58,654 bases of DNA from an uncultured bacterium (GCA_903908715.1 CAIVSY010000111.1:1-58654); one strand, 5' to 3'; shown: positions 16,846 through 24,260, numbered from the stretch's first letter. The notes: generated from the sequence alone by a model not told the origin. Numbers and translations are program-made.

Positions 16846-17924
16846 TATCCATTTTTCCTCACCCACTCGGCGACCGCATGGAATCGGGCAGGTTCGATCG
16901 CAATGCCGTCCGCCATGGGGTTCAAGACAAAGTTGGCTTCACGAAGGCGTGGCGTGATCAGCGTATCGAGGACAGTTGGAATACGGCTGATCTCGGCGGC
17001 GGCAAAGATGGTGGGATCCAGGCATCCGAAGATGATCAAGTCATCCCCCAGAACGTCGAGGGCATCTTCCCAGGGTGTGTTTCCCGTTGGCGGCGGTGTC
17101 AGCGCATGGATTCCGTCGCAGTGTGTTTCCTTGATCAGATCGAGAATCCCGTGCACGTGCCCGCACATGTGGAGAATGGCTGTCTTCCCTCTGGACTTGA
17201 CCGTGTCCACGAACTCACGCTGGTGCGGCATGTTGTACTCACGGTAGATCTGAGGACTGATGTAATAGGTGCTCGTGTTCTCCACAAGGGTAACGGAATC
17301 CCACGGTCCGTCGGCCAGGATATTGAAGGCGCTGAGCTCCCTCTGATGCATGATCTGAATCAGCGCATGCACTTCGTCTCGATGGTCGGCCAACAGGTAG
17401 TAGAAGTTCTCGGTACCCATGTCCATTTCAAGCAGACGCGGGATGGTTGACGGTCCCCAGAAACGAGTGACCACCCCATGGTCCCCGATCAAACGGTCTA
17501 TATGGGCAAGGGCACCGGCGTCATCGTGCCCAACGAATGACGCTCCTTCCCACATCTCCCGGTAGGTATGCAGTGCGGAGAGAGAGTCGACCGGGTACTT
17601 GACCGGATGCGATCCTTCAAGAATCCCGGTCAGGACTCCTTTCGGCGTCTTCCAGAGGGTGGTTGTTCGCCGCCCTTCGTGTTGCTCGGTGATTTGCACT
17701 TCTGCGGGCCAGCGGTGTTCCGGCGACCTGAAGGTGTATGGCGTGTTCCACCCGTTTAGCAGGAAGATATCACAGCCGAGATGTTTGTAGAAATCAATCC
17801 CTCCGTTACCGCCCTGCTCATCCGACACCAATGAGAGCGTCGCATTGTCAACGAGAGTCGTCCAGGAGAGACGATCCTTCGGCTGCTTTCGTAATACCGC
17901 ATTGAGTCGTTCACGTCCGGTCAT
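16845..17924 (-). CDS. Uroporphyrinogen decarboxylase family protein (second copy)
   Basis: A 359-residue URO-D superfamily TIM barrel. The zinc-type motif ILHMCGHVHGILD in the second half again points to the MtaA/CmuA methyltransferase branch rather than heme synthesis. It starts MTGRERLNAVLRKQPKDR, with GGAAG upstream of ATG 17924; a frame extension to 17951 runs into the attC-like site. It diverges strongly from the copy at 12730, so it is not a local duplication. Its stop overlaps an attC-like element, as expected for a cassette gene. Confidence 0.83.
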   Translation of the reverse strand: MTGRERLNAVLRKQPKDRLSWTTLVDNATLSLVSDEQGGNGGIDFYKHLGCDIFLLNGWNTPYTFRSPEHRWPAEVQITEQHEGRRTTTLWKTPKGVLTGILEGSHPVKYPVDSLSALHTYREMWEGASFVGHDDAGALAHIDRLIGDHGVVTRFWGPSTIPRLLEMDMGTENFYYLLADHRDEVHALIQIMHQRELSAFNILADGPWDSVTLVENTSTYYISPQIYREYNMPHQREFVDTVKSRGKTAILHMCGHVHGILDLIKETHCDGIHALTPPPTGNTPWEDALDVLGDDLIIFGCLDPTIFAAAEISRIPTVLDTLITPRLREANFVLNPMADGIAIEPARFHAVAEWVRKNG

Positions 17925-17945
17925 ATGAAGCTTCCTTCGGCTGCT

Positions 17946-18031
17946 GCCCAACGTTCACACTGCGTGTGTCGGCGACCCGTCGGCGGGGCGACGAATACCC
18001 GGCGTGTGGGAACAGCGCCCGCACGTTGAGC
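17946..18031 (-). repeat. attC-like site (site C)
   Basis: On the minus strand the outer boxes are GCTCAAC (RYYYAAC) and GTTGGGC (GTTRRRY), both full matches to the integron consensus, 86 bp apart overall. Inner pairing is weaker than in the other sites. The stop codon and last codons of the SGNH hydrolase gene lie inside it. Confidence 0.45.
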
Positions 18032-18677
18032 CGACGCGGGAAGCGGAGTCGCCAGCAGAAGTTGGTTCGGCTCTTCGATTGCCTTTCTTCAAGACCATCT
18101 GCGCCACTTGCTTTCCCAAAACGCTTTGCCCCTCCGGATTGAAGTGCACCCCGTCCTCCGAGAAGTATTCAGGATGGTCGACAACGCAACCGAACAGATC
18201 ATTGATCGGCATCTTTCGGGTGTCAGCGATATCGCGCGCCAGCCGATTGCGTTCCCGCACTCGTTCGGTCTCGGGAGCAAATGCGCTTAGGTCGTCTTTT
18301 CGGCGCACGGGAGTCGTGCTAGCCCAAATCAATCTGCTCCGGGGACAGCGCTCAGCGATGAACGCCCAGACGCGGTTAAGTCCTTTCGCGTAGGATGTTT
18401 CATCGTAGCCCCAGCCGTGAAGTCCATTGTTGAAATGAATCACCGCAAAGCGGTAGTCGTCGAGAAGAAGGGCCAGTTCCTTCTCCATTACTCTGTCGGC
18501 CACGCACGTCGAGGTCGTCATACGCGCACACAGAAAGACACCCTTCAATTCCGCCTCAACCTGGGCAAAGTAGGAACGGGCAATCGAATCACCCACAAAG
18601 AGGGCTCTCGGCATCGCGTCGTCATTGGCGCCGGTCACCCACATATCCCGCCATTCAGTGTATTCACGCGGCATCAT
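17955..18677 (-). CDS. SGNH/GDSL hydrolase
   Basis: A 240-residue serine esterase/lipase-fold protein without signal peptide. Block I is ALFVGDSIARSY with the nucleophile Ser. Block III is VIHFNNGLHGW, where Asn and Gly replace the classic GxND. Block V is EDGVHFNPEG with the catalytic Asp-x-x-His. Likely substrates are acyl or acetyl esters on carbohydrates. The last ~40 residues (after MVLKKGNRRAEPTS) are arginine-rich and lie largely over the attC-like element, so they are probably not part of the fold. Confidence 0.82.
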   Translation of the reverse strand: MMPREYTEWRDMWVTGANDDAMPRALFVGDSIARSYFAQVEAELKGVFLCARMTTSTCVADRVMEKELALLLDDYRFAVIHFNNGLHGWGYDETSYAKGLNRVWAFIAERCPRSRLIWASTTPVRRKDDLSAFAPETERVRERNRLARDIADTRKMPINDLFGCVVDHPEYFSEDGVHFNPEGQSVLGKQVAQMVLKKGNRRAEPTSAGDSASRVGSTCGRCSHTPGIRRPADGSPTHAV

Positions 18678-18707
18678 GCTGTGCGTATCTCCTCTACCTC
18701 ATCCTAC

Positions 18708-18766
18708 AGCCGAATCGGCCGCCTTCTCCTGCGCGCAAGCCGTCTGGAGGAAGGCGTGATTCGGCT
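18708..18766 (-). repeat. attC-shaped hairpin with non-canonical core (site E)
   Basis: On the minus strand GCCGAATC overlaps the relE stop codon and pairs with GATTCGGC at the far end. Inside, CGCCTTCCTCC pairs with GGAGAAGGCG leaving one extrahelical C. Length (59 bp), position and bulged inner stem match attC architecture, but the core is ATT instead of the required GTT, so it may be a decayed site or another hairpin. Confidence 0.4.
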
Positions 18767-19022
18767 ATCTGTAGATTTCCTTCCGATGTCCAACCGCGAC
18801 CACAAATATGATCAGCAGATCATCCTTGATCGAGTATAGAATCCGATAGTTGCCTTGCCTTAGACGGTACTGCTCGCGCCCGGAAAGCTTCTTAGATTGG
18901 GGTGGACACGGATCATCAGCCAGTGCCTCGATTGCCGAAATGATACGCCGAAGGTCATTCTTTGGGATTGACTCAAAATCCTTCTGGACACTTTTCTTCA
19001 GCTCGACTCTATATTTTCCCAT
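18765..19022 (-). CDS. RelE/ParE-family toxin
   Basis: An 85-residue type II toxin. The sequence shows the family pattern: a helical start KKSVQKDFESIPKNDLRRI, then KKLSGREQYRLRQGNYRILYSI and a final strand ending GHRKEIYR. RelE-type members cut mRNA at the ribosome. The start overlaps the antitoxin gene by 14 bp, so the pair is co-translated. The stop codon is inside a hairpin element. Confidence 0.88.
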   Translation of the reverse strand: MGKYRVELKKSVQKDFESIPKNDLRRIISAIEALADDPCPPQSKKLSGREQYRLRQGNYRILYSIKDDLLIIFVVAVGHRKEIYR

Positions 19023-19242
19023 TTCGCTTCAACTCCTTTAGAGCCGATTCCAATGAAATGGTAGGTTCATGCGCCCGTTTCTGAAACATTTCCAAATCTT
19101 CGAGATCCTCGTGAAGAGCCGTGGATACGGCTTCATTGACCAATTCCGATACGCTCCGCGAAGTTTCGGCGGATTTCAGCCGCAACACGCGATGAAGCGA
19201 TGAGTCGAAGTAAACTGTTGCCCGTTTGATCGCGACGCTCAT
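19009..19242 (-). CDS. Ribbon-helix-helix antitoxin partner of the RelE toxin
   Basis: A 77-residue protein with an N-terminal ribbon (IKRATVYFDSSLHRVLRLKS) and helices SVSELVNEAVSTAL typical of CopG/RHH DNA-binding antitoxins. The C-terminal part (about 48-77) would bind the toxin. ATG at 19242 has GAGGAAC before it; the frame extends 10 codons upstream. It is expected to repress its own promoter together with the toxin. Confidence 0.82.
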   Translation of the reverse strand: MSVAIKRATVYFDSSLHRVLRLKSAETSRSVSELVNEAVSTALHEDLEDLEMFQKRAHEPTISLESALKELKRNGKI

Positions 19243-19267
19243 GTTTGTTCCTCGTTTCTCTGACAGC

Positions 19268-19296
19268 AACATAGCGTTATGACGTCATGATGTCAA
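19268..19296 (-). promoter_or_regulatory. Promoter with operator palindromes for the RelE/antitoxin pair
   Basis: On the minus strand TTGACA (19291-19296) and TATGTT (19268-19273) are spaced by exactly 17 bp, a strong sigma-70-like promoter. The spacer contains the palindrome TGACGTCA (19280-19287) next to the near-copy TGATGTCA (19288-19295, plus-strand reading), a likely operator for the ribbon-helix-helix antitoxin. Confidence 0.65.
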
Positions 19297-19346
19297 TCAA
19301 TCATCTTGGCCGAACGTTACGCCTGTCCATCGCATCTTCATGCGTG

Positions 19347-19408
19347 GTCGAACGTTGCCAGCCACCCTGCGATTGGGACGCGAGCTAGGGTGCGCTGGCG
19401 TCTTGGGC
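19347..19408 (-). repeat. attC-like site (site B)
   Basis: It begins 16 bp after the brnA stop. The inner stem is long: GCCAGC plus CACCCT pair with AGGGTG plus GCTGGC with one extrahelical base, 12 base pairs, the bulged-stem form of attC L boxes. The outer boxes (GCCCAAG and GTTCGAC on the minus strand) each depart from the consensus. A further GTTCGGC box lies at 19309-19315. Confidence 0.4.
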
Positions 19409-19424
19409 GCGTCTTGCTTGATGA

Positions 19425-19691
19425 TCAATGTGAATGTGCCTCGACATAAGATCGAAGCACAGCATTGATCCTCGTCTGGTAACCTTGACCCTGCCGCCGA
19501 AACCATTCAATTACGCCGGGATCGAGACGGATTGAGACCGGCGATTTCTTTTCCGGCATTCGAATGACCATCTTCTTCAGCATGGAGCGGTCAATCACGG
19601 GAATATCAGAGACATCAATGTCCTCATCCTTCATCCCGTGGAGCCGATTCCAGTCAGTTCCGGATTTCTTGCTTGTAGATGTGTGCTTCAT
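19425..19691 (-). CDS. brnA: BrnA-type antitoxin
   Basis: An 88-residue ribbon-helix-helix antitoxin. The C-terminal signature VSIRLDPGVIEWFRRQGQGY, followed by QTRINAVLRSYVEA, is characteristic of BrnA. It neutralises the BrnT ribonuclease and represses the brnTA operon. The gene overlaps the end of brnT by 38 bp, the usual order for this module. ATG at 19691 starts MKHTSTSKKSG. Confidence 0.87.
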   Translation of the reverse strand: MKHTSTSKKSGTDWNRLHGMKDEDIDVSDIPVIDRSMLKKMVIRMPEKKSPVSIRLDPGVIEWFRRQGQGYQTRINAVLRSYVEAHSH

Positions 19692-19932
19692 GTCGTTCCG
19701 CCTTTCGGGCGGAGATGATCCGGATGGTCTCGTCCTCGGGTTCGGTGAATACAATCACCGCCAGAATGTCGCGAAGCCATCCAATTCCCACCCATCTGTC
19801 CTCGCCATACTCTTTTCTCTGGTCAAGAAACGTCACCATGGGCTTCTCGAAAACAGTCGAGACGTCATCAAAGTCGATCCCGTGCTTTTACCGGTTGATC
19901 GCATTCTTTTCCTCATCCCATGTGAACTTCAT
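19654..19932 (-). pseudogene. brnT: BrnT-type toxin interrupted by a nonsense codon
   Basis: From ATG 19932 the frame reads MKFTWDEEKNAINR, then a TAA at codon 15 (19888-19890), then KHGIDFDDVSTVFEKPMVTF and on to IRIISARKAERHEA. This is a full-length 92-codon BrnT apart from that stop, which lies in the conserved N-x-x-KHG region. A fragment could restart at an internal ATG (19839), but it would lack the N-terminal strand and helix. The toxin is probably dead while its antitoxin remains intact. Sequencing error is the alternative. Confidence 0.8.
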
Positions 19933-19940
19933 TGGCAATA

Positions 19941-19952
19941 CTGTATATACAG
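19941..19952. promoter_or_regulatory. Palindrome upstream of brnTA, probable operator
   Basis: CTGTATATACAG is a perfect 12-bp palindrome 9 bp before the brnT start codon, where BrnA would be expected to bind for autoregulation. Confidence 0.5.
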
Positions 19953-19989
19953 CACGTATCTACGTCACCTGTGCAATCTTTATTCATCG

Positions 19990-20055
19990 GCCCGACGTTG
20001 GTGTGCACCGATTCGGAACCCGCAGGGTGAGGAATACGGTAAGGCGTTGTTGGCC
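19990..20055 (-). repeat. attC-like site (site A) next to tRNA-Gly
   Basis: A 66-bp imperfect inverted repeat with outer boxes GGCCAAC and GTCGGGC on the minus strand, each one mismatch from attC consensus. The inner stem CCGATTC/GAATCGG-type pairing has one extrahelical base and a small ACCC/GGGT stem inside. It lies between brnT and the tRNA gene, so it would be the outermost site of the array. Confidence 0.4.
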
Positions 20056-20106
20056 TTTCCGCATGTTGCATTCACATCTGGATGACGCGCGAGCCGGGTT
20101 TCAGAT

Positions 20107-20181
20107 TGGAGCGGGAGATGGGGATCGAACCCACGACGTTCAGCTTGGGAAGCTGACATTCTACCACTGAATTACTCCCGC
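20107..20181 (-). tRNA. tRNA-Gly (anticodon CCC)
   Basis: Cloverleaf on the minus strand: acceptor GCGGGAG/CTCCCGC, D arm with AGTGGTA, anticodon stem TCAGC/GCTGA with loop TTCCCAA (anticodon CCC, reading GGG), T loop TTCGATC, discriminator T and an encoded CCA. It is 75 nt including CCA. It borders the accessory region on its 3' side. Confidence 0.95.
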
Positions 20182-20200
20182 CCAGTGGGAAAACACAGGA

Positions 20201-20229
20201 AATGTATTCCACAGGACCTGACTTGTCCA
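20201..20229 (-). promoter_or_regulatory. Probable tRNA-Gly promoter
   Basis: On the minus strand TGGACA (20224-20229) and TACATT (20201-20206) are 17 bp apart, placing a start site about 10 bp before the tRNA 5' end. Confidence 0.55.
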
Positions 20230-20287
20230 GCTCGCATTTCGACCCCGAACCGTCCACGGCGAACGGAAGAACTGCCGATCCGCATGG

Positions 20288-21208
20288 TCAGGCTTGCGGT
20301 AGATGAGTCAGCGCCGCAAACTCCTTGAAGCGGGCCTCAATCTGGGTGCGATCCAGCCTGCGGAGCCGGTCCAGGCTGAACGCCTCGACCCCAAACGACG
20401 CGACCACACTCCCATAGGCCATTGCCCGGCGGATGGATTCGGCATCCACCCTGCCCGACTCTGCCAACGACCCCATAAACCCGCCGGCAAAGGTATCCCC
20501 CGCCCCTGTGGGATCATGCACAACCTCCAGGGGATACGCCGGCGCCACATAAACACCCCGCGGTGAAAACAACATGGCGCCATGCTCACCCTTCTTGAGC
20601 ACCACATAGTCCGGCCCCATCTTCATGATCTTCTTCGCGGCTTTGACCAGGTTGTGTTCCCCCGACAACAGCCGCGCCTCGGCATCGTTCAATGCCAGCA
20701 GATCCACCGCGGCAATCACCTCCAGAAGCGGCTCCCGTGCCGTGTTGATCCAGAGGTCCATCGTATCCGCCGCCACAAAGCGCGGCGAACGGATCTGCGA
20801 CAAAACGTGCAGTTGCAACGCCGGCGCAATGTTGGCCAGAAACAGGAACGGCGCCTGGCGGTAATCCTCCGGCAACACGGGCTGGAAGTCGGCGAACACA
20901 TTCAGTTCAGTCAACAACGTGCGCCGGTGGTTCATGTCCGCCTCATAAACACCCGACCACCGGAAGGTCTTCCCCGCCGCCTTCTGCAATCCTCTCAAGT
21001 CGATTCCGAACCCCTCGTAGACCGCCTCACACTCCGCAGGGACGTCCTCGCCGACCACTCCTACCATTCCCACAGGCGCAAAGAACGAGGCTCCCGCGCA
21101 GGCATAACTCACCGAGCCGCCAAGGATCTCCTCATGCCGCGCCCACGGTGTCTCGATCGTATCCAGACCAATGGAGCCAACCACAACCAGCTCGACCGTT
21201 TTCGTCAT
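20288..21208 (-). CDS. PfkB family sugar kinase
   Basis: A 306-residue ribokinase/adenosine kinase-family protein. It has VVGSIGLDTIETPWAR at the start, the first PfkB signature GGSVSYACAGASFF (about residues 29-42), and the catalytic signature DPTGAGDTFAGGFMGS with the base Asp. The substrate is not certain; sugar or nucleoside are both possible. ATG at 21208 with GGGGG 8 bp upstream is preferred over one at 21229 that overlaps the aroQ stop (TAATG). It ends the operon tmk-holB-ricT-aroQ. Confidence 0.85.
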   Translation of the reverse strand: MTKTVELVVVGSIGLDTIETPWARHEEILGGSVSYACAGASFFAPVGMVGVVGEDVPAECEAVYEGFGIDLRGLQKAAGKTFRWSGVYEADMNHRRTLLTELNVFADFQPVLPEDYRQAPFLFLANIAPALQLHVLSQIRSPRFVAADTMDLWINTAREPLLEVIAAVDLLALNDAEARLLSGEHNLVKAAKKIMKMGPDYVVLKKGEHGAMLFSPRGVYVAPAYPLEVVHDPTGAGDTFAGGFMGSLAESGRVDAESIRRAMAYGSVVASFGVEAFSLDRLRRLDRTQIEARFKEFAALTHLPQA

Positions 21209-21228
21209 ATCCCATTCCCCCTGATCCA

Positions 21229-21669
21229 TTATCCCCTGTTCTTCATCTGCCCGATGAGGGCATCGATCCCCAGCCGGTAGCTGGCGGCGCCGAAGCCCGA
21301 GATCTGCCCGACGCACACACCCGCCGTAAGGCTCGTCTGCCGGAACCCCTCCCGCGCATGGATGTTCGACAAATGCACTTCCACGCAGGGAATTCCCACG
21401 GCCTGCAAGGCATCGCGGATCGCCACACTGGTATGCGTGTAGGCCGCAGGATTCAACACAAGACCGTCCACCACCCCCTTGCTCTGCTGGATGGCGGTCA
21501 CGATCGCACCCTCCTCGTTGTGCTGGATCCAGTCAACCTCAACGCCGGCCTTGCGCCCGTGCTCCACAGCCGCCTTCATGACGGACTCCAGATCCTGCGT
21601 CCCATATACGCCGGGCTCGCGAGTCCCAAGCAGATTCAAATTCGGACCGTTGATAATCCTGATCTTCAT
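21229..21669 (-). CDS. aroQ: Type II 3-dehydroquinate dehydratase
   Basis: A 146-residue protein with the whole type II signature: INGPNLNLLGTREPGVYG (catalytic Tyr and the flexible-loop Arg), LNPAAYTHTSVAI, and EVHLSNIHARE with the catalytic His. It dehydrates 3-dehydroquinate to 3-dehydroshikimate in aromatic amino acid synthesis and forms dodecamers in the family. The start overlaps the ricT stop by four bases (ATGA). Confidence 0.95.
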   Translation of the reverse strand: MKIRIINGPNLNLLGTREPGVYGTQDLESVMKAAVEHGRKAGVEVDWIQHNEEGAIVTAIQQSKGVVDGLVLNPAAYTHTSVAIRDALQAVGIPCVEVHLSNIHAREGFRQTSLTAGVCVGQISGFGAASYRLGIDALIGQMKNRG

Positions 21670-22529
21670 CGTTTCTTCTCCTTCTGCCTGCCGGGTTTGC
21701 CGCCCTCCATCTCAGCCGCCTTCACGCTTGTGTTGTCAAAATCCATCACGCGGCCGTCATCCATCCTTACCTTGATCCGCTGACGGAGGATATCCTTGTC
21801 CACCACGCATCCCTGGCCTTCGCCACAGCAGACCCGGGCCCCATCCCGGGGCAATCGCTCCCCCAGCCTGCGGTAGCAGTCAAACTCGTACTTCAGGCAG
21901 CACTTCAGTCGTCCGCAGGCGCCGCCAATGCTGGACGGGTTCAAGGCCAGCCTCTGCGCCTTTGCCATCTTGACGCTGACCCCGTCAAATTCCTTCATCC
22001 AGGTGCGGCAGCACAAGGTCCGTCCGCACATGCCCATGCCACCAATCAGCCTTGCAGAGTCCCGCACCCCGATATTCCGCAGTTCCACCCGGGTCCGCAG
22101 TTCGGAGGACAGGGCCCGTGCCGCCTCCGCGCATTCCACGCGCTCCTCGCTGGTGTAGGTAACGTGCAAGACCGCCCGGTCGAAGCTGTAGCGCACCTGC
22201 ACCACATGGATCGGCAGCTTGTCGGCTTCCACGCGTTTACCGACCGTCCTGGCCGCCATCCGTCCGACCACCGCATTTTCGCGCGCACGGGACTGGTCCT
22301 GCAAGGTTGCCCTTCTCATCACAACCGCGGATTGCCCACGGGCAGGCAGATCACCCGGCCGCTCCACCAGGCGCATGACCTTGCCGTATTCAGGCACATG
22401 ATGAAAGTCCACGACACACTGGTCCCCCGTATGGATTGCCAGCTCCGCCGGGCTGCAGGCCTTGAGCAGCGTCCCATCCTCCAGTTGTATGTCGAGCACC
22501 CTGTGCACAACCGCTCCCTGCATGGTCAT
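21666..22529 (-). CDS. ricT: PSP1 domain protein, RicT-like
   Basis: A 287-residue PSP1-domain protein. The Cys-rich core GGMGMCGRTLCCRTWM, then GACGRLKCCLKYEF, is diagnostic of RicT/YaaT, which in Bacillus binds a 4Fe-4S cluster with RicA and RicF and promotes RNase Y-dependent RNA processing. Its place beside holB and tmk is the same as in many genomes. The last 40 residues are basic. ATGA overlaps on both sides point to tight translational coupling. Confidence 0.92.
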   Translation of the reverse strand: MTMQGAVVHRVLDIQLEDGTLLKACSPAELAIHTGDQCVVDFHHVPEYGKVMRLVERPGDLPARGQSAVVMRRATLQDQSRARENAVVGRMAARTVGKRVEADKLPIHVVQVRYSFDRAVLHVTYTSEERVECAEAARALSSELRTRVELRNIGVRDSARLIGGMGMCGRTLCCRTWMKEFDGVSVKMAKAQRLALNPSSIGGACGRLKCCLKYEFDCYRRLGERLPRDGARVCCGEGQGCVVDKDILRQRIKVRMDDGRVMDFDNTSVKAAEMEGGKPGRQKEKKR

Positions 22530-23494
22530 GCGGTCATCCGGCTGACCGCGGCAAATATCGCCGAATCCTGGTTGATATTCCGGTCCAGTTGCCGTTGCAG
22601 GGCTTCCACCGCACGCACATTTTCCAGGGCGTATCCATACGGCAACCCGCTTGCCAGCTGCACCAGATCCTCACGCCGGTCAGCATGACACACTTCCGCA
22701 CCCCCGCAGACCAGCACCAGTATATCCCGGTACCATACCATCATAGCACGGATGATTCCGCTCCGCATACCCCTATATCGGGATTCAACCCGTGCCTTGA
22801 ACATATCCTCGTCCGTTTGATCATCCGACCGGGCCTCCTCTTCCCCGGCAGCCTGATCACGCACATCCGCCAGGAGGGAACCCAGCGCGGAGACCCGCGC
22901 CAAACGGCCCACAAGCCCTTCCCCCAGCGGTGCGGCCATGATATCCAGCAGACGACTGCGCCACGGTTCCTGCAAGGCACCTGATTCCGCGGAAAGCACC
23001 AACCTCTGGCATCGGGAGAGAATGGTTGGCAGGACCGCCTGCGGCGAATCCGTGAGCAACAGGAACAGCGTGCGGGGCGGCGGTTCCTCCAGCGTCTTCA
23101 GGAAAGCGTTGGCCGCACCGTCCCCCAGACGGTCCGCGCCCGCAAGAATCACCGATTTCCACCCCCCGCCGAGGGCGGTTTGCCCGATCAGCTTCTGCAG
23201 GTCCCGTATGGACTCGATATCGATCATGCGCGACTTCCGTTCCGGCTCCACCCAAACCACATCCGGATGATGCCGCGCCGCCATCTGGGAACAGGCGGAG
23301 CATGTGCCGCAGGGCTTCTCCCGCGCCATGCAGAAAAGACGCCCAAGGGCCGCATCGGCGAAAGGCATTCCCTCCTCGAGGACGGCTCCAACCACGAGGT
23401 ACGCCTGGGCCAGCCGGTTCGTCGCCAAGGCCCTGTCAAAGGAAACCAGGGCCTGTATCACCCCATCGGTTTGTCGCCCGACGGAAGAGCTCAT
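22526..23494 (-). CDS. holB: DNA polymerase III delta-prime subunit
   Basis: A 322-residue clamp-loader AAA+ subunit. Visible are a zinc-module motif (CGTCSACSQMAARHHPD), the DxxR-type segment IDIESIRDLQKLIGQ, the sensor region VILAGADRLGDGAANAFLKT with LEEPPP, and TILSRCQRL (SRC motif). Like other delta-prime subunits it lacks a working P-loop. ATG at 23494 overlaps the tmk stop (ATGA). The C-terminal third is family-variable. Confidence 0.92.
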   Translation of the reverse strand: MSSSVGRQTDGVIQALVSFDRALATNRLAQAYLVVGAVLEEGMPFADAALGRLFCMAREKPCGTCSACSQMAARHHPDVVWVEPERKSRMIDIESIRDLQKLIGQTALGGGWKSVILAGADRLGDGAANAFLKTLEEPPPRTLFLLLTDSPQAVLPTILSRCQRLVLSAESGALQEPWRSRLLDIMAAPLGEGLVGRLARVSALGSLLADVRDQAAGEEEARSDDQTDEDMFKARVESRYRGMRSGIIRAMMVWYRDILVLVCGGAEVCHADRREDLVQLASGLPYGYALENVRAVEALQRQLDRNINQDSAIFAAVSRMTA

Positions 23495-24138
23495 GGCGAC
23501 AGCTCTCCTGAAACCGCGCTCCACACCGAGGCCGCCACCTCGTCCTCCTGGCGCATGGCGTGAATGACCCGGATCCTCCGCGGCCACTTCTGCGACAAGG
23601 CGAGAAAGCCCGCCCTGACCCGTTCATGGAACGCCACATCCTCACGTTCAATGCGGTCGTTCACGGTCTGGTTCAACCGATTACGGCCTTCCATCCGCTG
23701 AAGGCTTTCCCGGATATCGACATCCATCAGCAATGTCAGGTCCGGCTCACACCCGGCTACGGCGAAGCGATTGATGTCCAATACTGTTTCAATATCAAAC
23801 CCGCGCCCATAGCCCTGGTATGCCGTTGTAGAATCCATAAAACGGTCGCACAGCACCCATGTACCCGAGGCCAGTGCCGGATCAATGACATGACGCACCA
23901 ATTGCGCCCGGCTGGCCTCGAATAGAAGCAATTCCGCTTCCGGGGAAATCGGTTCCCCCGTGGCATCATGCTGCAGGATCCGCCGGATTGCCTCGCCGGT
24001 AGGGGTGCCGCCCGGCTCCCGGGTCAGCAGAACCTTATGGCCCGCGGCCTCCAGCCTGGCCGCCAATCTCCGGATATGAGTGGATTTCCCGCTCCCTTCC
24101 GGACCTTCAAATGTGATGAATCTGCCGCGTGAAGTCAT
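23491..24138 (-). CDS. tmk: Thymidylate kinase
   Basis: A 215-residue dTMP kinase with P-loop GPEGSGKST, the TREPGGTPTGEAIR segment and DRFMDSTTAYQGYGRG (DRY-type motif with Phe for Tyr). It makes dTDP for DNA synthesis. ATG at 24138 is chosen because the upstream codon at 24147 is TTG. No clear ribosome-binding site is seen; the upstream sequence is a TCAGAATTC-type repeat. Confidence 0.94.
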   Translation of the reverse strand: MTSRGRFITFEGPEGSGKSTHIRRLAARLEAAGHKVLLTREPGGTPTGEAIRRILQHDATGEPISPEAELLLFEASRAQLVRHVIDPALASGTWVLCDRFMDSTTAYQGYGRGFDIETVLDINRFAVAGCEPDLTLLMDVDIRESLQRMEGRNRLNQTVNDRIEREDVAFHERVRAGFLALSQKWPRRIRVIHAMRQEDEVAASVWSAVSGELSP

Positions 24139-24144
24139 GCTCCA

Positions 24145-24256
24145 CAAGAATTCAGAAGTCAGAATTCAGAATCCAGAATAATACCGCGAATAAACAAGCC
24201 AATCCCATGACTCTTCGCTTTCATTCTGAATTCTGACTCCCGAATTCCGGATTCAC
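24145..24256. repeat. Intergenic TCAGAATTC-type repeats, inverted pair
   Basis: Units built of GAATTCAGAAGTCAGAATTC at 24145-24180 recur in the opposite orientation at 24222-24256. The two arms could pair in RNA across a 40-nt loop between cysS and tmk. The same family occurs at 25793-25877, 26423-26450 and 26548-26584. Confidence 0.7.
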
Positions 24257-24260
24257 TCCT

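Noticed and set aside
19654-19839. A 61-residue functional BrnT starting at the internal ATG
   Set aside because: It lacks the conserved N-terminal strand and the KHGIDF segment, which are present in frame upstream of this ATG but behind a stop codon; a pseudogene is the simpler reading.
20107-20181. Island att duplication of the tRNA-Gly 3' end
   Set aside because: I found no second copy of the tRNA 3' end anywhere in the window.
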